A DNA stretch of 7,419 nucleotides from Candidatus Cloacimonadota bacterium (GCA_023230245.1 JALNXT010000065.1:1-7419); one strand, 5' to 3'. Shown: positions 1 to 6,304, counted from the stretch's first letter. Program-made: numbers and translations. Notes: generated by a model from the letters alone, not told the origin.

Positions 1-1
1 G

Positions 2-1201
2 ATGGGTAGCGGGTTCATCTATGAATACAACCCCAGCAGCAGAGAAGCCTTCATCATGACCAATAACCACGTTGTGGAAAAAGGTAGAGAAGGGATAATC
101 ACCGTAACCCTCGCAGACAAGGTTACATACACCGGAACTGTGGTGGGCTTGGATCCCAATACGGATATCGCCGTGATCAAAGTGGTGATGAAAGAAGACG
201 AAAAGGTTACCGTTACGCCTTTAGGAGATTCGGATAAGCTGGAAATCGGCGAATGGGCTATAGCCATTGGTAATCCCTTTAGCGAAGGTTTGGACAGGAC
301 TGTAACCGTGGGCGTGATTTCCGCTACCAGCCGTGCTAACCTGAACCTTGGCAATAACTCTCCCATCTATCAGGATTACATCCAGACCGATGCTGCTATC
401 AATAGTGGCAACAGCGGTGGTCCTTTGTTAAACATCAAAGGCGAAGTGATTGGCATAAACTCTGCTTTAGCAAGCAATAACGGCGGCAACGTAGGGATCG
501 GCTTTGCCATCCCCATCAATCTTGCCAAGCGCGTGGTGGAAGATCTTGTCGCCAGCGGAAAGGTAAGCCGTGCCTATATCGGCATCATGCCACAGGAAAT
601 AACCCCCGATATCATGGAATCCTTCCAGCTAAAGGAAGTTTCCGGCGTGCTGGTATCCAAAGTGGAGAAAGACTCCCCCGCCGATAAAGCAGGGATTTTA
701 GTGGGCGACATCATCTTAGAAATAAGCGGAGAGAAAGTCCCCAGCGTGCCAAAGTTCCGCATCGCCGTGGCAACCGCCAAGATAGGCAAAGAAATCCCCT
801 TCAAGGTATATCGTAATAACAAAGAGATAACCATTAAGATGGAACTGGAAGCCTTCCCAGACGATACTGTAGCCAGCACCGGCGATAATAAAAGCGGAGT
901 GGCAACCGGCATCAACGTGGAAGCTTTAGACGGGACTATCGGCAAACGCATCGGTGCAACCGGCGATAAAGGCGTGGTGGTAAGCAAAGTGGAGCCAAAT
1001 TCCTCCGCAGCCAAATCCGGCTTAAGAGTAGGCTTTATCATCTTTAGCATAGACGGCATGGAAGTGAATAGCCCCAAAGAATTCGGCACGGTGCTGGATA
1101 CAGCCAAAGCCAATATGGAAAAGGAAAACCGTAAGACCCTGCGCTTGTATGTGCAAGACACCAATAAGCAGCCGATGTTCCTTATCCTTCGTTTCGATTA
1201 A
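2..1201 (+). CDS. degP: HtrA/DegP-family periplasmic serine protease, two PDZ domains (5' partial)
   Basis: Trypsin-like protease and chaperone that normally acts in the periplasm on misfolded envelope proteins. The visible 399 residues begin inside the protease domain: GSGFI at residues 2-6 normally lies roughly 100 residues into these proteins, so the ATG at base 2 is internal and the signal peptide and domain start lie off the left edge. The catalytic triad is intact: His23 in TNNHVV, Asp55 in NTDIAVIKV, Ser138 in GNSGGPL. GNPF (90-93) and QTDAAINSGNSGG (128-140) are typical family blocks. PDZ1 spans about residues 193-285, starting at YIGIMPQ, with SPADKAGILVGD in its core. PDZ2 spans about 304-399, with SSAAKSGLRVG. 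It ends at TAA 1199-1201, followed at once by a hairpin terminator, so it is the last gene of its transcript. The family call is secure; whether it is DegP, DegQ or another paralogue cannot be told from this fragment. Confidence 0.95.
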   Translation: MGSGFIYEYNPSSREAFIMTNNHVVEKGREGIITVTLADKVTYTGTVVGLDPNTDIAVIKVVMKEDEKVTVTPLGDSDKLEIGEWAIAIGNPFSEGLDRTVTVGVISATSRANLNLGNNSPIYQDYIQTDAAINSGNSGGPLLNIKGEVIGINSALASNNGGNVGIGFAIPINLAKRVVEDLVASGKVSRAYIGIMPQEITPDIMESFQLKEVSGVLVSKVEKDSPADKAGILVGDIILEISGEKVPSVPKFRIAVATAKIGKEIPFKVYRNNKEITIKMELEAFPDDTVASTGDNKSGVATGINVEALDGTIGKRIGATGDKGVVVSKVEPNSSAAKSGLRVGFIIFSIDGMEVNSPKEFGTVLDTAKANMEKENRKTLRLYVQDTNKQPMFLILRFD

Positions 1202-1222
1202 AGCTTAAAAGCTTATACAATT

Positions 1223-1260
1223 GCGGGTGAGAAATGTAATGTTTCTCACCCGCTTTATTT
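1223..1260. terminator. Intrinsic terminator shared by convergent genes
   Basis: A perfect 12-bp stem (GCGGGTGAGAAA at 1223-1234 pairing with 1242-1253) with a 7-base loop is followed on the plus strand by the T-rich TTTATTTAT. It lies 21 bases after the protease stop and 31 bases beyond the xdhC stop on the other strand. Read in the minus direction it is followed by a moderately T-rich stretch, so it probably terminates both convergent transcripts, more strongly in the plus direction. Confidence 0.9.
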
Positions 1261-1284
1261 ATAGCTGAATAGGATTGGTTTTAT

Positions 1285-2079
1285 TTAGAAAGCTGATCTG
1301 CCACTGCGCTGCATGATAAGCTCTGCCATGATACTTACCGCTACTTCATAAGGGGTTTGAGAGCCGATAGGGATGCCAATGGGAGCATGGCAGCGGCTAA
1401 GTTCCGCTTCGGTAAAGCCTTTTTCTTGTAGTTTGGCATAAGTTTGGGCTATTTTATTCTTGCTGCCTATCATGCCCAAATAGGCGGTTTCTTGCCTTAA
1501 ACATTGCTCCAATACTGCTTTATCGTGCAGATGCCCATGTGTCATTATAACTACATAAGTGCCAGTGCCGAAGGCGATTACTTCTGGTAAGTTGCTGTAA
1601 TCGTGCAATACCGTTTCGTGGGAGCTGTCGCTTAAATCTTCGCTTAGTATTTCCTGGCGGTTATCAATCAAGCAAACGTAGAATCCACAGAGCTTGGCAA
1701 GTTGTCCCAAAGCTTTACCACAATGCCCCGCACCGATGATGTACAAACGCTGGGCAAGGTGCAGTGCTTCGATATAAACGCTTACCTTTCCCCCGCATAT
1801 CATGGAGGTGTTAAAATCTGCCGCAGCACCATCGGGGCTTAAGGAAAAGCTATAGAGCTTGGCTCCATCGGGCTTGGTATCGCGGATAAAGTCTATTACT
1901 TTATGTTCCAGTTCACCACCGCCAAGATTGCCGAAAGGTGCTTCCTGCAAAGGTATAGCAAGCTTCATGCCACTCTTGGCAGGAGAAGAGCCATCGCTAT
2001 CTACTACACTGGCTTGCCAGAGGGATACCTGGTTTTCCAGCAGGGTGCTCAGTTTGTGGTAATAATCGTTATTATTCAT
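1285..2079 (-). CDS. xdhC: XdhC/CoxI-family molybdenum cofactor insertion protein
   Basis: 264-residue, full-length XdhC-like protein. Family members bind molybdenum cofactor and help sulfurate and insert it into xanthine dehydrogenase-type hydroxylases in the cytoplasm. The N-terminal XdhC/CoxI domain shows GSSP (30-33), GGGELE (53-58) and MICGG with Cys95 (93-97). A Rossmann-type C-terminal domain follows: IIGAGHCG (114-121) ending its first strand at IDNR (138-141), then THGHLHD (180-186), GMIGSKNK (202-209) and HAPIGIPIGSQTPYEVAVS (231-249). The common Arg after GSSP is Ala34 here. The ATG at 2079 overlaps the upstream methyltransferase stop as ATGA and has GGAG seven bases ahead, so the start is well supported. 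It is the last gene of the four-gene minus-strand run. No molybdenum hydroxylase is visible in the window, so its client enzyme is unknown; the family call is firm, the exact role inferred. Confidence 0.9.
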   Translation of the reverse strand: MNNNDYYHKLSTLLENQVSLWQASVVDSDGSSPAKSGMKLAIPLQEAPFGNLGGGELEHKVIDFIRDTKPDGAKLYSFSLSPDGAAADFNTSMICGGKVSVYIEALHLAQRLYIIGAGHCGKALGQLAKLCGFYVCLIDNRQEILSEDLSDSSHETVLHDYSNLPEVIAFGTGTYVVIMTHGHLHDKAVLEQCLRQETAYLGMIGSKNKIAQTYAKLQEKGFTEAELSRCHAPIGIPIGSQTPYEVAVSIMAELIMQRSGRSAF

Positions 2080-2882
2080 TGTCTTGCTCCAAAGATTATC
2101 TGGTATAAGGCAGCAGCGGTGGCTACGCCTACGTTTAGGGAGTTCTTCCAGCCAAGCTGGGGAAGGCAGATATAGCTATCGCAGAGTTCCAGATTTGAAG
2201 GCTCTATACCCAGGCTTTCGTTGCCTATCACGAGAGCCAGGGGAAAGCTGTAATCGGTGCTAAACACAGAACTGGCTTCATTTACGGTTTCCAAGGCATA
2301 GATATGCATGCCTTTACTGCGGCAATGGCTTATCGCTTCTTTCGTGTCGAGATAATGACGCCAGGCTACCAGGCTCTGCGTTCCCATAGCTGTCTTTGCT
2401 AAATTAGGATGGCTTGGCTTAGCACTGATACCGCAAAGCAATATCTCTGCCACACCAAGGCATTCTGCACTGCGGAAGATTGAGCCTAAATTAAACACAG
2501 ACCGCAGGTTATCACAAATCAAGGTAACTTGCGCTGCCTTCTGCTTTGCCTCTATATCCTTCGGGACACTGCCATCACCCTTGCGAATGCTTAATTGGCT
2601 ATCCTTGCGGATGGATTCTCCGTGATAGTAGCACAGCTTATTTAATACCTGATGCGCACTTAGCTGGGGGTGCAACCCAAAAACAAACAGTTTCATATCT
2701 GGAGATGCTTTGCCATTTAGCATAGCAAAAAGCTCCAGAATATGGGCGATTAACCTTTGCCTTTCCAGCTCATCAGTAAGAGCTAATTCCAAGGCGTCTA
2801 TCAATTTATCTATGGCTTTACGCTGTTCATCCAGTGGGAACGAGAGGAACTTTTCTTTGCTGTAGTGCCCGATTGCTTTCAT
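2076..2882 (-). CDS. SpoU/TrmH-family RNA 2'-O-methyltransferase with atypical N-terminal domain
   Basis: SAM-dependent methyltransferase of the trefoil-knot SPOUT class, which methylates ribose 2'-OH in tRNA or rRNA. Using the ATG at 2882 it has 268 residues. The C-terminal half carries all three SpoU motifs: motif 1 at about 121-140 with Asn125, Asn131 and Arg137 (DNLRSVFNLGSIFRSAE), motif 2 LVIGNESLGIEP (217-228), and motif 3 with NSLNVGVATAAALY (247-260). Residues 1-115 are predicted mostly helical and do not look like the usual L30e-like substrate-binding domain; I do not recognise them. Start choice: the frame stays open to a GTG at 2930, which would overlap gmhB by 52 bases. The ATG at 2882 overlaps the gmhB stop as ATGA, the same junction seen at this gene's other end, so it is preferred although no clear ribosome site precedes it (probable coupling). 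The RNA target cannot be assigned. Confidence 0.9.
   Translation of the reverse strand: MKAIGHYSKEKFLSFPLDEQRKAIDKLIDALELALTDELERQRLIAHILELFAMLNGKASPDMKLFVFGLHPQLSAHQVLNKLCYYHGESIRKDSQLSIRKGDGSVPKDIEAKQKAAQVTLICDNLRSVFNLGSIFRSAECLGVAEILLCGISAKPSHPNLAKTAMGTQSLVAWRHYLDTKEAISHCRSKGMHIYALETVNEASSVFSTDYSFPLALVIGNESLGIEPSNLELCDSYICLPQLGWKNSLNVGVATAAALYQIIFGARQ
2087..2090 (-). promoter_or_regulatory. Ribosome binding site of xdhC
   Basis: GGAG on the minus strand, seven bases before the ATG at 2079 and inside the end of the methyltransferase gene. Together with the ATGA stop/start overlap it fixes the xdhC start. Confidence 0.6.
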
Positions 2883-3469
2883 AGACCAAGTTTGTGGATC
2901 ATGGTGGCAGCGGTGAGTAAGTTTTCGCACACGAAATTGGGCTGCAAGCGTCCGGTTATCACGTTCTCGCTAAACTCCTTGTCGCCATTGCCGCTAAGCA
3001 GTAGAATCGTCTTCAATCCCGCATTCTCACCAAATTCTATATCCGTACTACGGTCGCCTATCATCCACGAGCTTCCGGCATCAAAGCCATATTCCTGCAT
3101 TGCCCGTTTGAACATACCAGTGCCGGGTTTGCGGTCTTCGTGCTGGATGTTGTACGGCTCCACCGTTCCGTCCTTAAAATAAGGCGAATAATACACGGCA
3201 TCCAGTTCCACGCCTTCGGCGGAGATCAAGCTGCGCATTCTGCCCAAAACTGCTTCCAAAGCCTCTACAGAGAAGTAACCTCGGGCAATGCCGGATTGGT
3301 TGGTTACCACGAAGAGCAGGAAGCCACTCTCTTTCAGCAGCCGTAATGCTTCGCCGGTGTAGGCATACAGTTCGTAATGATCGGGATTGCTTAAATAGCC
3401 GAATTCATCGGGGTTTAGCACGCCATCCCTATCTAAGAAGATGGCTCGTTTAATACTTTTTACTTTCAC
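2879..3469 (-). CDS. gmhB: HAD-family sugar-phosphate phosphatase, GmhB/HisB-N type, zinc ligands lost
   Basis: 196-residue HAD phosphatase, closest by motif to D-glycero-D-manno-heptose 1,7-bisphosphate 7-phosphatase, a cytoplasmic step in making ADP-heptose for the LPS inner core. Motif I is DRDGVLN (13-19; nucleophile Asp13, acid/base Asp15), motif II VTNQSGIARG (55-64), motif III RKPGTGM (113-119; Lys114), motif IV IGDRSTDIEFG (137-147; Asp139, Asp143). The loop before motif III, which in E. coli GmhB holds a Cys-His-Cys-Cys zinc site, has the same length but Ser95, Tyr97, His110 and Asp112 at the ligand positions. The start is a GTG at 3469, needed to include motif I; GAGG lies 10 bases upstream. 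It overlaps the end of lptD by 20 bases and the methyltransferase start by 4. The neighbouring lptD supports a role in LPS sugar metabolism, but another sugar phosphate is possible. Confidence 0.85.
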   Translation of the reverse strand: MKVKSIKRAIFLDRDGVLNPDEFGYLSNPDHYELYAYTGEALRLLKESGFLLFVVTNQSGIARGYFSVEALEAVLGRMRSLISAEGVELDAVYYSPYFKDGTVEPYNIQHEDRKPGTGMFKRAMQEYGFDAGSSWMIGDRSTDIEFGENAGLKTILLLSGNGDKEFSENVITGRLQPNFVCENLLTAATMIHKLGL

Positions 3470-5867
3470 GTGTTTGAAACCTCAATGCGTCTGGTAGTAA
3501 GGTGTTAAATAGCACGATGCGGTAATCCCAATACTCGTTACGGCGGTTGATGGAGATATCCATTTTCCAGCAGTGCAAGTTGCGGGAGAGAAGAAAGCCC
3601 TGAGAGATCATCTCTTTGTCTTTCAGGTTGTAATAGTTACTGTAGCTCAAGCTCCAGTTATCGGTTAGTTTACAGGTTAAGCCCAAACGCAGGTTGCTGC
3701 TTTGAGCGCGGAAGATATCCTTGGGTGCGTAGAGGTTATGCGTAAGCGAGAGACTCCAGTTGTTGTTCGTGGCTGCATCATCCACAAATTGGTCTATCAT
3801 CGCCAGCGTATCGGGGGTGCCAAAGCTATTGAACATGATGTTTTTGGGCTGCGGAAAGTAGTTTTTGTAAGGCGCAGAACCACCCAAAGAGATGCTCTGG
3901 GAGAAATACTGATTACGAAGGCTAAACTCATCCCAATGCACCAGATAGGGATTCTGTTGCAGGCTAAATTGCGAGGAATAACCCAGCTTCATTTCTCCCA
4001 GTTTGAACTCACCGGGATTGATATTCCAGCTTCCCAAGGAGATATTACCGGGACGGAAGTTCATACTGTGGGATATACTGCCAAAGCGTTTCTCGCTTTT
4101 ATAGAGGTTGGCAGAACCACGCGAGCTAAGGGTAATTATATCATTCAGCTTTTTCTCAGCACCGCCTTGCATATATTTTAGCTGCCATTTTTGGTCTAAG
4201 CCATAGCTAAAACTGGCTGACTTGGCTGAGCTGCTGATGCCAATGCCACCAAAGCTGTAAAGGTCACTATTCTTACGGGTATCCGGCGCATAGCTGAGGC
4301 TGACTGAGGGGCTTAAGATGTGGCGGATAGAGCGGATGGGCGACTTGCTAAAGTTACGCACTCCATACACATTAAAATTACTGCTGAGGTAAGCGGAATA
4401 GGCTCCTCCGCGCACCAGTTTCTTGTCGTTACGGTCTCTATCCATCCAGCTTTCCTGATAATCTATCCCTTCCCTGAGGCTAAGCCAGCCACGGTATTTC
4501 CAGTTATAAGAAAGACCCATGTTATGTTTCAGCCCTACGTGGTGTTCATTCAGAAATGTTGCACCGCTGGAATCACTTGGATCGGTGCTATTATCCCAAA
4601 TCACATCTGCAAAACTATAACCTGGCTCGCGCAAATCACCAGTATGGTCGAAACGCAGACTGTAGCTGTAGCTAAGGTTGCTAAACCAGGAATCTGAAGA
4701 AACGGAGAATAGCTCGGCTACTGGACGAGTAGGGAAGTTAAACGATGCACTCGGCAAAGATATTGTGGCGCGGTCGTTGATGATATCCTGGGTATAAACG
4801 CTGCCCACATTCAGGTAGGATGAACCTATCGGTTTACGGTAGGAAACGCTGGAAGTGAGCCGTTGAGCAAGGCTTTGGTTGATATCGTCGCTACTTTCCC
4901 ATATGCGTTTATTGCTGATAAAATCTAGGTTCACGTCTAACGCTGCCTTGTTGAGTAAATCGTGGTGGTGATTACCCTGCAGAGACCAATCATTATTGGT
5001 GGTGCCTTGGCTTATGTTTCTTTGGTATGTAGCATTTATGCCACCAGAGTAAAGGTAACGCTTTAAGTAGTTGCTTCTAAAGCTTGTCCTCCAACCAGTT
5101 CTCTCTCTTAGGTCTAGACTAAGTATCAAATCGGCATAATCCTTGTAAGGATAGTACCAGCCTATGTTGCGCAGGTATTTACCATCGGTATTGTTATAGC
5201 CTGGCTCGGGGATTAAGAAGCCAGGATGCCTGCCTTTTTGGATGGGAATGGTGATAAAGGGAAAGTAGAATACGGGGAAGTGGTTTACATACGCAATCAC
5301 CGGCTTTCCGACAATCTTATCTCCACGATAAATCCGCAGCTTCTTTGCCCAGAAATAGTAAGATGGCTCGGCATAGTCGCAAGAGGTAAAGCGTCCGCTA
5401 TCAATATCATAGACATCATTGGCAATCTTACGGATTTCGCTCCCGCTGTAGTAACCCTTCTCCATCATGCTGTTTCCGCCATCTAAAATACCGGTTTGGG
5501 TATTTACGTCGTAGCGGACATTGCTGCCGATCAAAAGCTGCTCACCATCACGCATACGGGTGTAGCCATAGCTGTAAGCCCGTTCTTTCTTGATGTCTAT
5601 TAAAAGAGAATCAGCTATAATCTCGGACATTTGATAGTTTATCGTCGGGCTGCCATACAGGCGGATTTGCTCTTTATCGTATTCAAAATAAATGCTATCC
5701 GCAGTGTAAAACAACGAATCCAGCTTAGTTTTCTCAAAAGAAAGGCTATCTGGAATTGCGGGTAACAAAGAATCGGGTATGACAATGCCTGGCTGATCTA
5801 TTTGCCCAAACAAGGGTAACAGAGCCATAAATATGCTTAAAACCAAGAGATATTTGTATTTATCCAT
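3450..5867 (-). CDS. lptD: LptD/OstA-like outer-membrane LPS assembly protein
   Basis: 805-residue beta-barrel protein expected in the outer membrane, where LptD inserts LPS delivered by the Lpt bridge into the outer leaflet. Residues 1-21 form a signal peptide (MDKYK, then a hydrophobic core ending LFG before Gln22). Residues about 45-150 look like the OstA/LptA-type beta-jellyroll (DSIYFEYDKEQIRLYG, then ADSLLIDIKKERAYSYG). The junction block GRFTSCDYAEPSYYFWAKK (158-176) and KPVIAYVNHFPVFYFPF (188-204), followed by KGRHPGFLIP (211-220), is characteristic of the family. From about 235 to 805 the sequence alternates aromatic and polar residues as in barrel strands, and it ends in an aromatic residue (Tyr805). 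Three cysteines (163, 732, 766) could join the N-terminal domain to the barrel end, as disulfides do in E. coli LptD; that is inference. It is first in the four-gene run. The start is ATG 5867, with only a weak AGAAG ahead. Confidence 0.9.
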   Translation of the reverse strand: MDKYKYLLVLSIFMALLPLFGQIDQPGIVIPDSLLPAIPDSLSFEKTKLDSLFYTADSIYFEYDKEQIRLYGSPTINYQMSEIIADSLLIDIKKERAYSYGYTRMRDGEQLLIGSNVRYDVNTQTGILDGGNSMMEKGYYSGSEIRKIANDVYDIDSGRFTSCDYAEPSYYFWAKKLRIYRGDKIVGKPVIAYVNHFPVFYFPFITIPIQKGRHPGFLIPEPGYNNTDGKYLRNIGWYYPYKDYADLILSLDLRERTGWRTSFRSNYLKRYLYSGGINATYQRNISQGTTNNDWSLQGNHHHDLLNKAALDVNLDFISNKRIWESSDDINQSLAQRLTSSVSYRKPIGSSYLNVGSVYTQDIINDRATISLPSASFNFPTRPVAELFSVSSDSWFSNLSYSYSLRFDHTGDLREPGYSFADVIWDNSTDPSDSSGATFLNEHHVGLKHNMGLSYNWKYRGWLSLREGIDYQESWMDRDRNDKKLVRGGAYSAYLSSNFNVYGVRNFSKSPIRSIRHILSPSVSLSYAPDTRKNSDLYSFGGIGISSSAKSASFSYGLDQKWQLKYMQGGAEKKLNDIITLSSRGSANLYKSEKRFGSISHSMNFRPGNISLGSWNINPGEFKLGEMKLGYSSQFSLQQNPYLVHWDEFSLRNQYFSQSISLGGSAPYKNYFPQPKNIMFNSFGTPDTLAMIDQFVDDAATNNNWSLSLTHNLYAPKDIFRAQSSNLRLGLTCKLTDNWSLSYSNYYNLKDKEMISQGFLLSRNLHCWKMDISINRRNEYWDYRIVLFNTLLPDALRFQTRESKKY
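3480..3483 (-). promoter_or_regulatory. Ribosome binding site of the gmhB-like gene
   Basis: GAGG on the minus strand, 10 bases before the GTG at 3469 and within the last codons of the lptD-like gene. There is no in-frame ATG before the catalytic motif I, so this site supports the GTG start. Confidence 0.5.
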
Positions 5868-5884
5868 ACTTCTTCTTAACGTGG

Positions 5885-5914
5885 CATATAAATTTAGTGG
5901 CTGCTATGTGTCAA
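5885..5914 (-). promoter_or_regulatory. Candidate sigma70-type promoter for the lptD operon
   Basis: On the minus strand a perfect TTGACA (5914-5909) is followed after 18 bases by TATATG (5890-5885), or after 17 bases by TTATAT. Transcription would start near 5878, about 11 bases before the lptD ATG, giving a very short leader. The -35 match is strong, the -10 match moderate. Confidence 0.45.
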
Positions 5915-5936
5915 GCAGGATTCCAATTCTACTTTA

Positions 5937-5963
5937 GTGGAAAAGTGGAAGGGTGGAAAAGTG
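5937..5963 (+). repeat. Two 11-bp direct repeats GTGGAAAAGTG
   Basis: GTGGAAAAGTG occurs exactly at 5937-5947 and 5953-5963, a 16-base period, about 23 bases upstream of the candidate lptD -35 box. In addition TTTAGTGG recurs at 5893-5900 and 5933-5940. They could be a regulator site or the edge of an interspersed repeat; the sequence does not decide. Confidence 0.5.
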
Positions 5964-5978
5964 AAACGAGGAGTTTAG

Positions 5979-6206
5979 TTGAGTTGCATGACGAAAACCA
6001 AGAGATTATATCAGCACACGCCTCGTGTGAAAACAGCCGTGGCGGCTGTTGTTACGGCGTGCCCTTTGCTCTCTTTTTTGGCACATAGGACTCCAGACAA
6101 TAAGGTTTTGCCTAACGACGAGGACACTCGACTGCTCGAGTGCAGGCTAGTTAGAGCCTTGCCAGCAGGGACGCTGGCATTCCATGCGGGGGTGCTGGCA
6201 CTTTAA
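5979..6206 (+). CDS. Doubtful 75-codon reading frame in the divergent intergenic region
   Basis: A 75-codon frame starting with TTG at 5979 (in-frame ATG at 5988). GAGGAG lies at 5968-5973, five bases before the TTG, which is a good ribosome site. The product would be a small basic protein with a weakly hydrophobic stretch near residues 20-33 (AVAAVVTACPLLSF) and a C-terminal end AGTLAFHAGVLAL created by a 21-base DNA repeat. I recognise no family. The frame runs straight through five perfect hairpins, and the end is plainly repeat-derived, so I think it more likely to be an accidental open frame in a structured repeat than a gene. It is listed because of the ribosome site. Confidence 0.15.
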   Translation: MSCMTKTKRLYQHTPRVKTAVAAVVTACPLLSFLAHRTPDNKVLPNDEDTRLLECRLVRALPAGTLAFHAGVLAL

Positions 6207-6235
6207 CGGCTTCTTCCTTGCTCAACCGAAGCTGT
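6015..6235. other. Chain of six back-to-back perfect or near-perfect hairpins
   Basis: Within the 617-base gap between divergent genes, short stems follow one another: 6015-6020/6024-6029 (CACACG, 3-base loop); 6032-6038/6044-6050 (AACAGCC, 5-base loop); 6125-6131/6136-6142 (CACTCGA, loop CTGC); 6144-6148/6155-6159 (AGGCT); 6160-6166/6173-6179 (TGCCAGC); and 6206-6213/6228-6235 (8 bp with one G-U). Three of these (6125-6179) are separated by a single base or none. A weaker GTGCC/GGCAC pair (6059-6063/6080-6084) encloses a T6 run. This suggests a structured RNA or a hairpin-rich interspersed repeat. Strand and function are unknown. The remaining gap sequence, about 6305-6430, shows nothing I can assign. 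Confidence 0.5.
6173..6200. repeat. 21-base-period direct repeat of GCTGGCA
   Basis: GCTGGCA occurs at 6173-6179 and again at 6194-6200, each preceded by a G-rich run, with a period of 21 bases. Both copies can pair with the single TGCCAGC at 6160-6166, so the stem has two alternative partners. Confidence 0.5.
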
Positions 6236-6259
6236 GCCAAACACGTACTGAAGCGGGGT

Positions 6260-6304
6260 TGATCGGGATGCACCCCGATGAGATCCCGATCAGATCCCGA
6301 TGAA
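6260..6304. repeat. 11-base-period CCCGAT tandem repeat with a 10-bp inverted repeat
   Basis: CCCGAT recurs at 6274, 6285 and 6296, exactly 11 bases apart, in units resembling ATCCCGATSAG. TGATCGGGAT at 6260-6269 is a perfect inverted match to ATCCCGATCA at 6283-6292 (10 bp, 13-base loop), and also forms a shorter 6-bp stem with CCCGAT at 6274-6279 (6-base loop). It could be a helically phased protein-binding site or part of the hairpin cluster just upstream. Confidence 0.6.

Noticed and set aside
574..1164. A 196-codon minus-strand open frame opposite the HtrA protease
   Set aside because: It is the shadow of the PDZ-coding region, whose protein motifs are clear on the plus strand. The minus-strand frame at 19-366 is rejected for the same reason.
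1201..1214. AAGCTT repeated twice directly after the protease stop
   Set aside because: Two short palindromes separated by two bases; too short to be more than chance, and the true terminator lies just downstream.
3702..4181. A 159-codon plus-strand open frame opposite the lptD-like gene
   Set aside because: It lies wholly antisense to a well-supported gene, has no recognisable motif, and its composition is explained by the coding constraint of lptD. The same goes for the other plus-strand frames at 4320-4697 and 5226-5486.
6059..6084. GTGCC/GGCAC stem around a T6 run as an intrinsic terminator
   Set aside because: The T run lies inside the loop rather than after the stem, and the stem has only five pairs, so it does not fit a terminator.
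5897..6088. A 63-codon plus-strand frame in the intergenic region
   Set aside because: No ribosome site, no recognisable features, and it overlaps the better-supported frame at 5979 and the hairpin cluster.
6273..6304. Possible CRISPR-like repeat array
   Set aside because: The units are 11 bases long, contiguous, and only three in number, with no spacers and no cas genes nearby.
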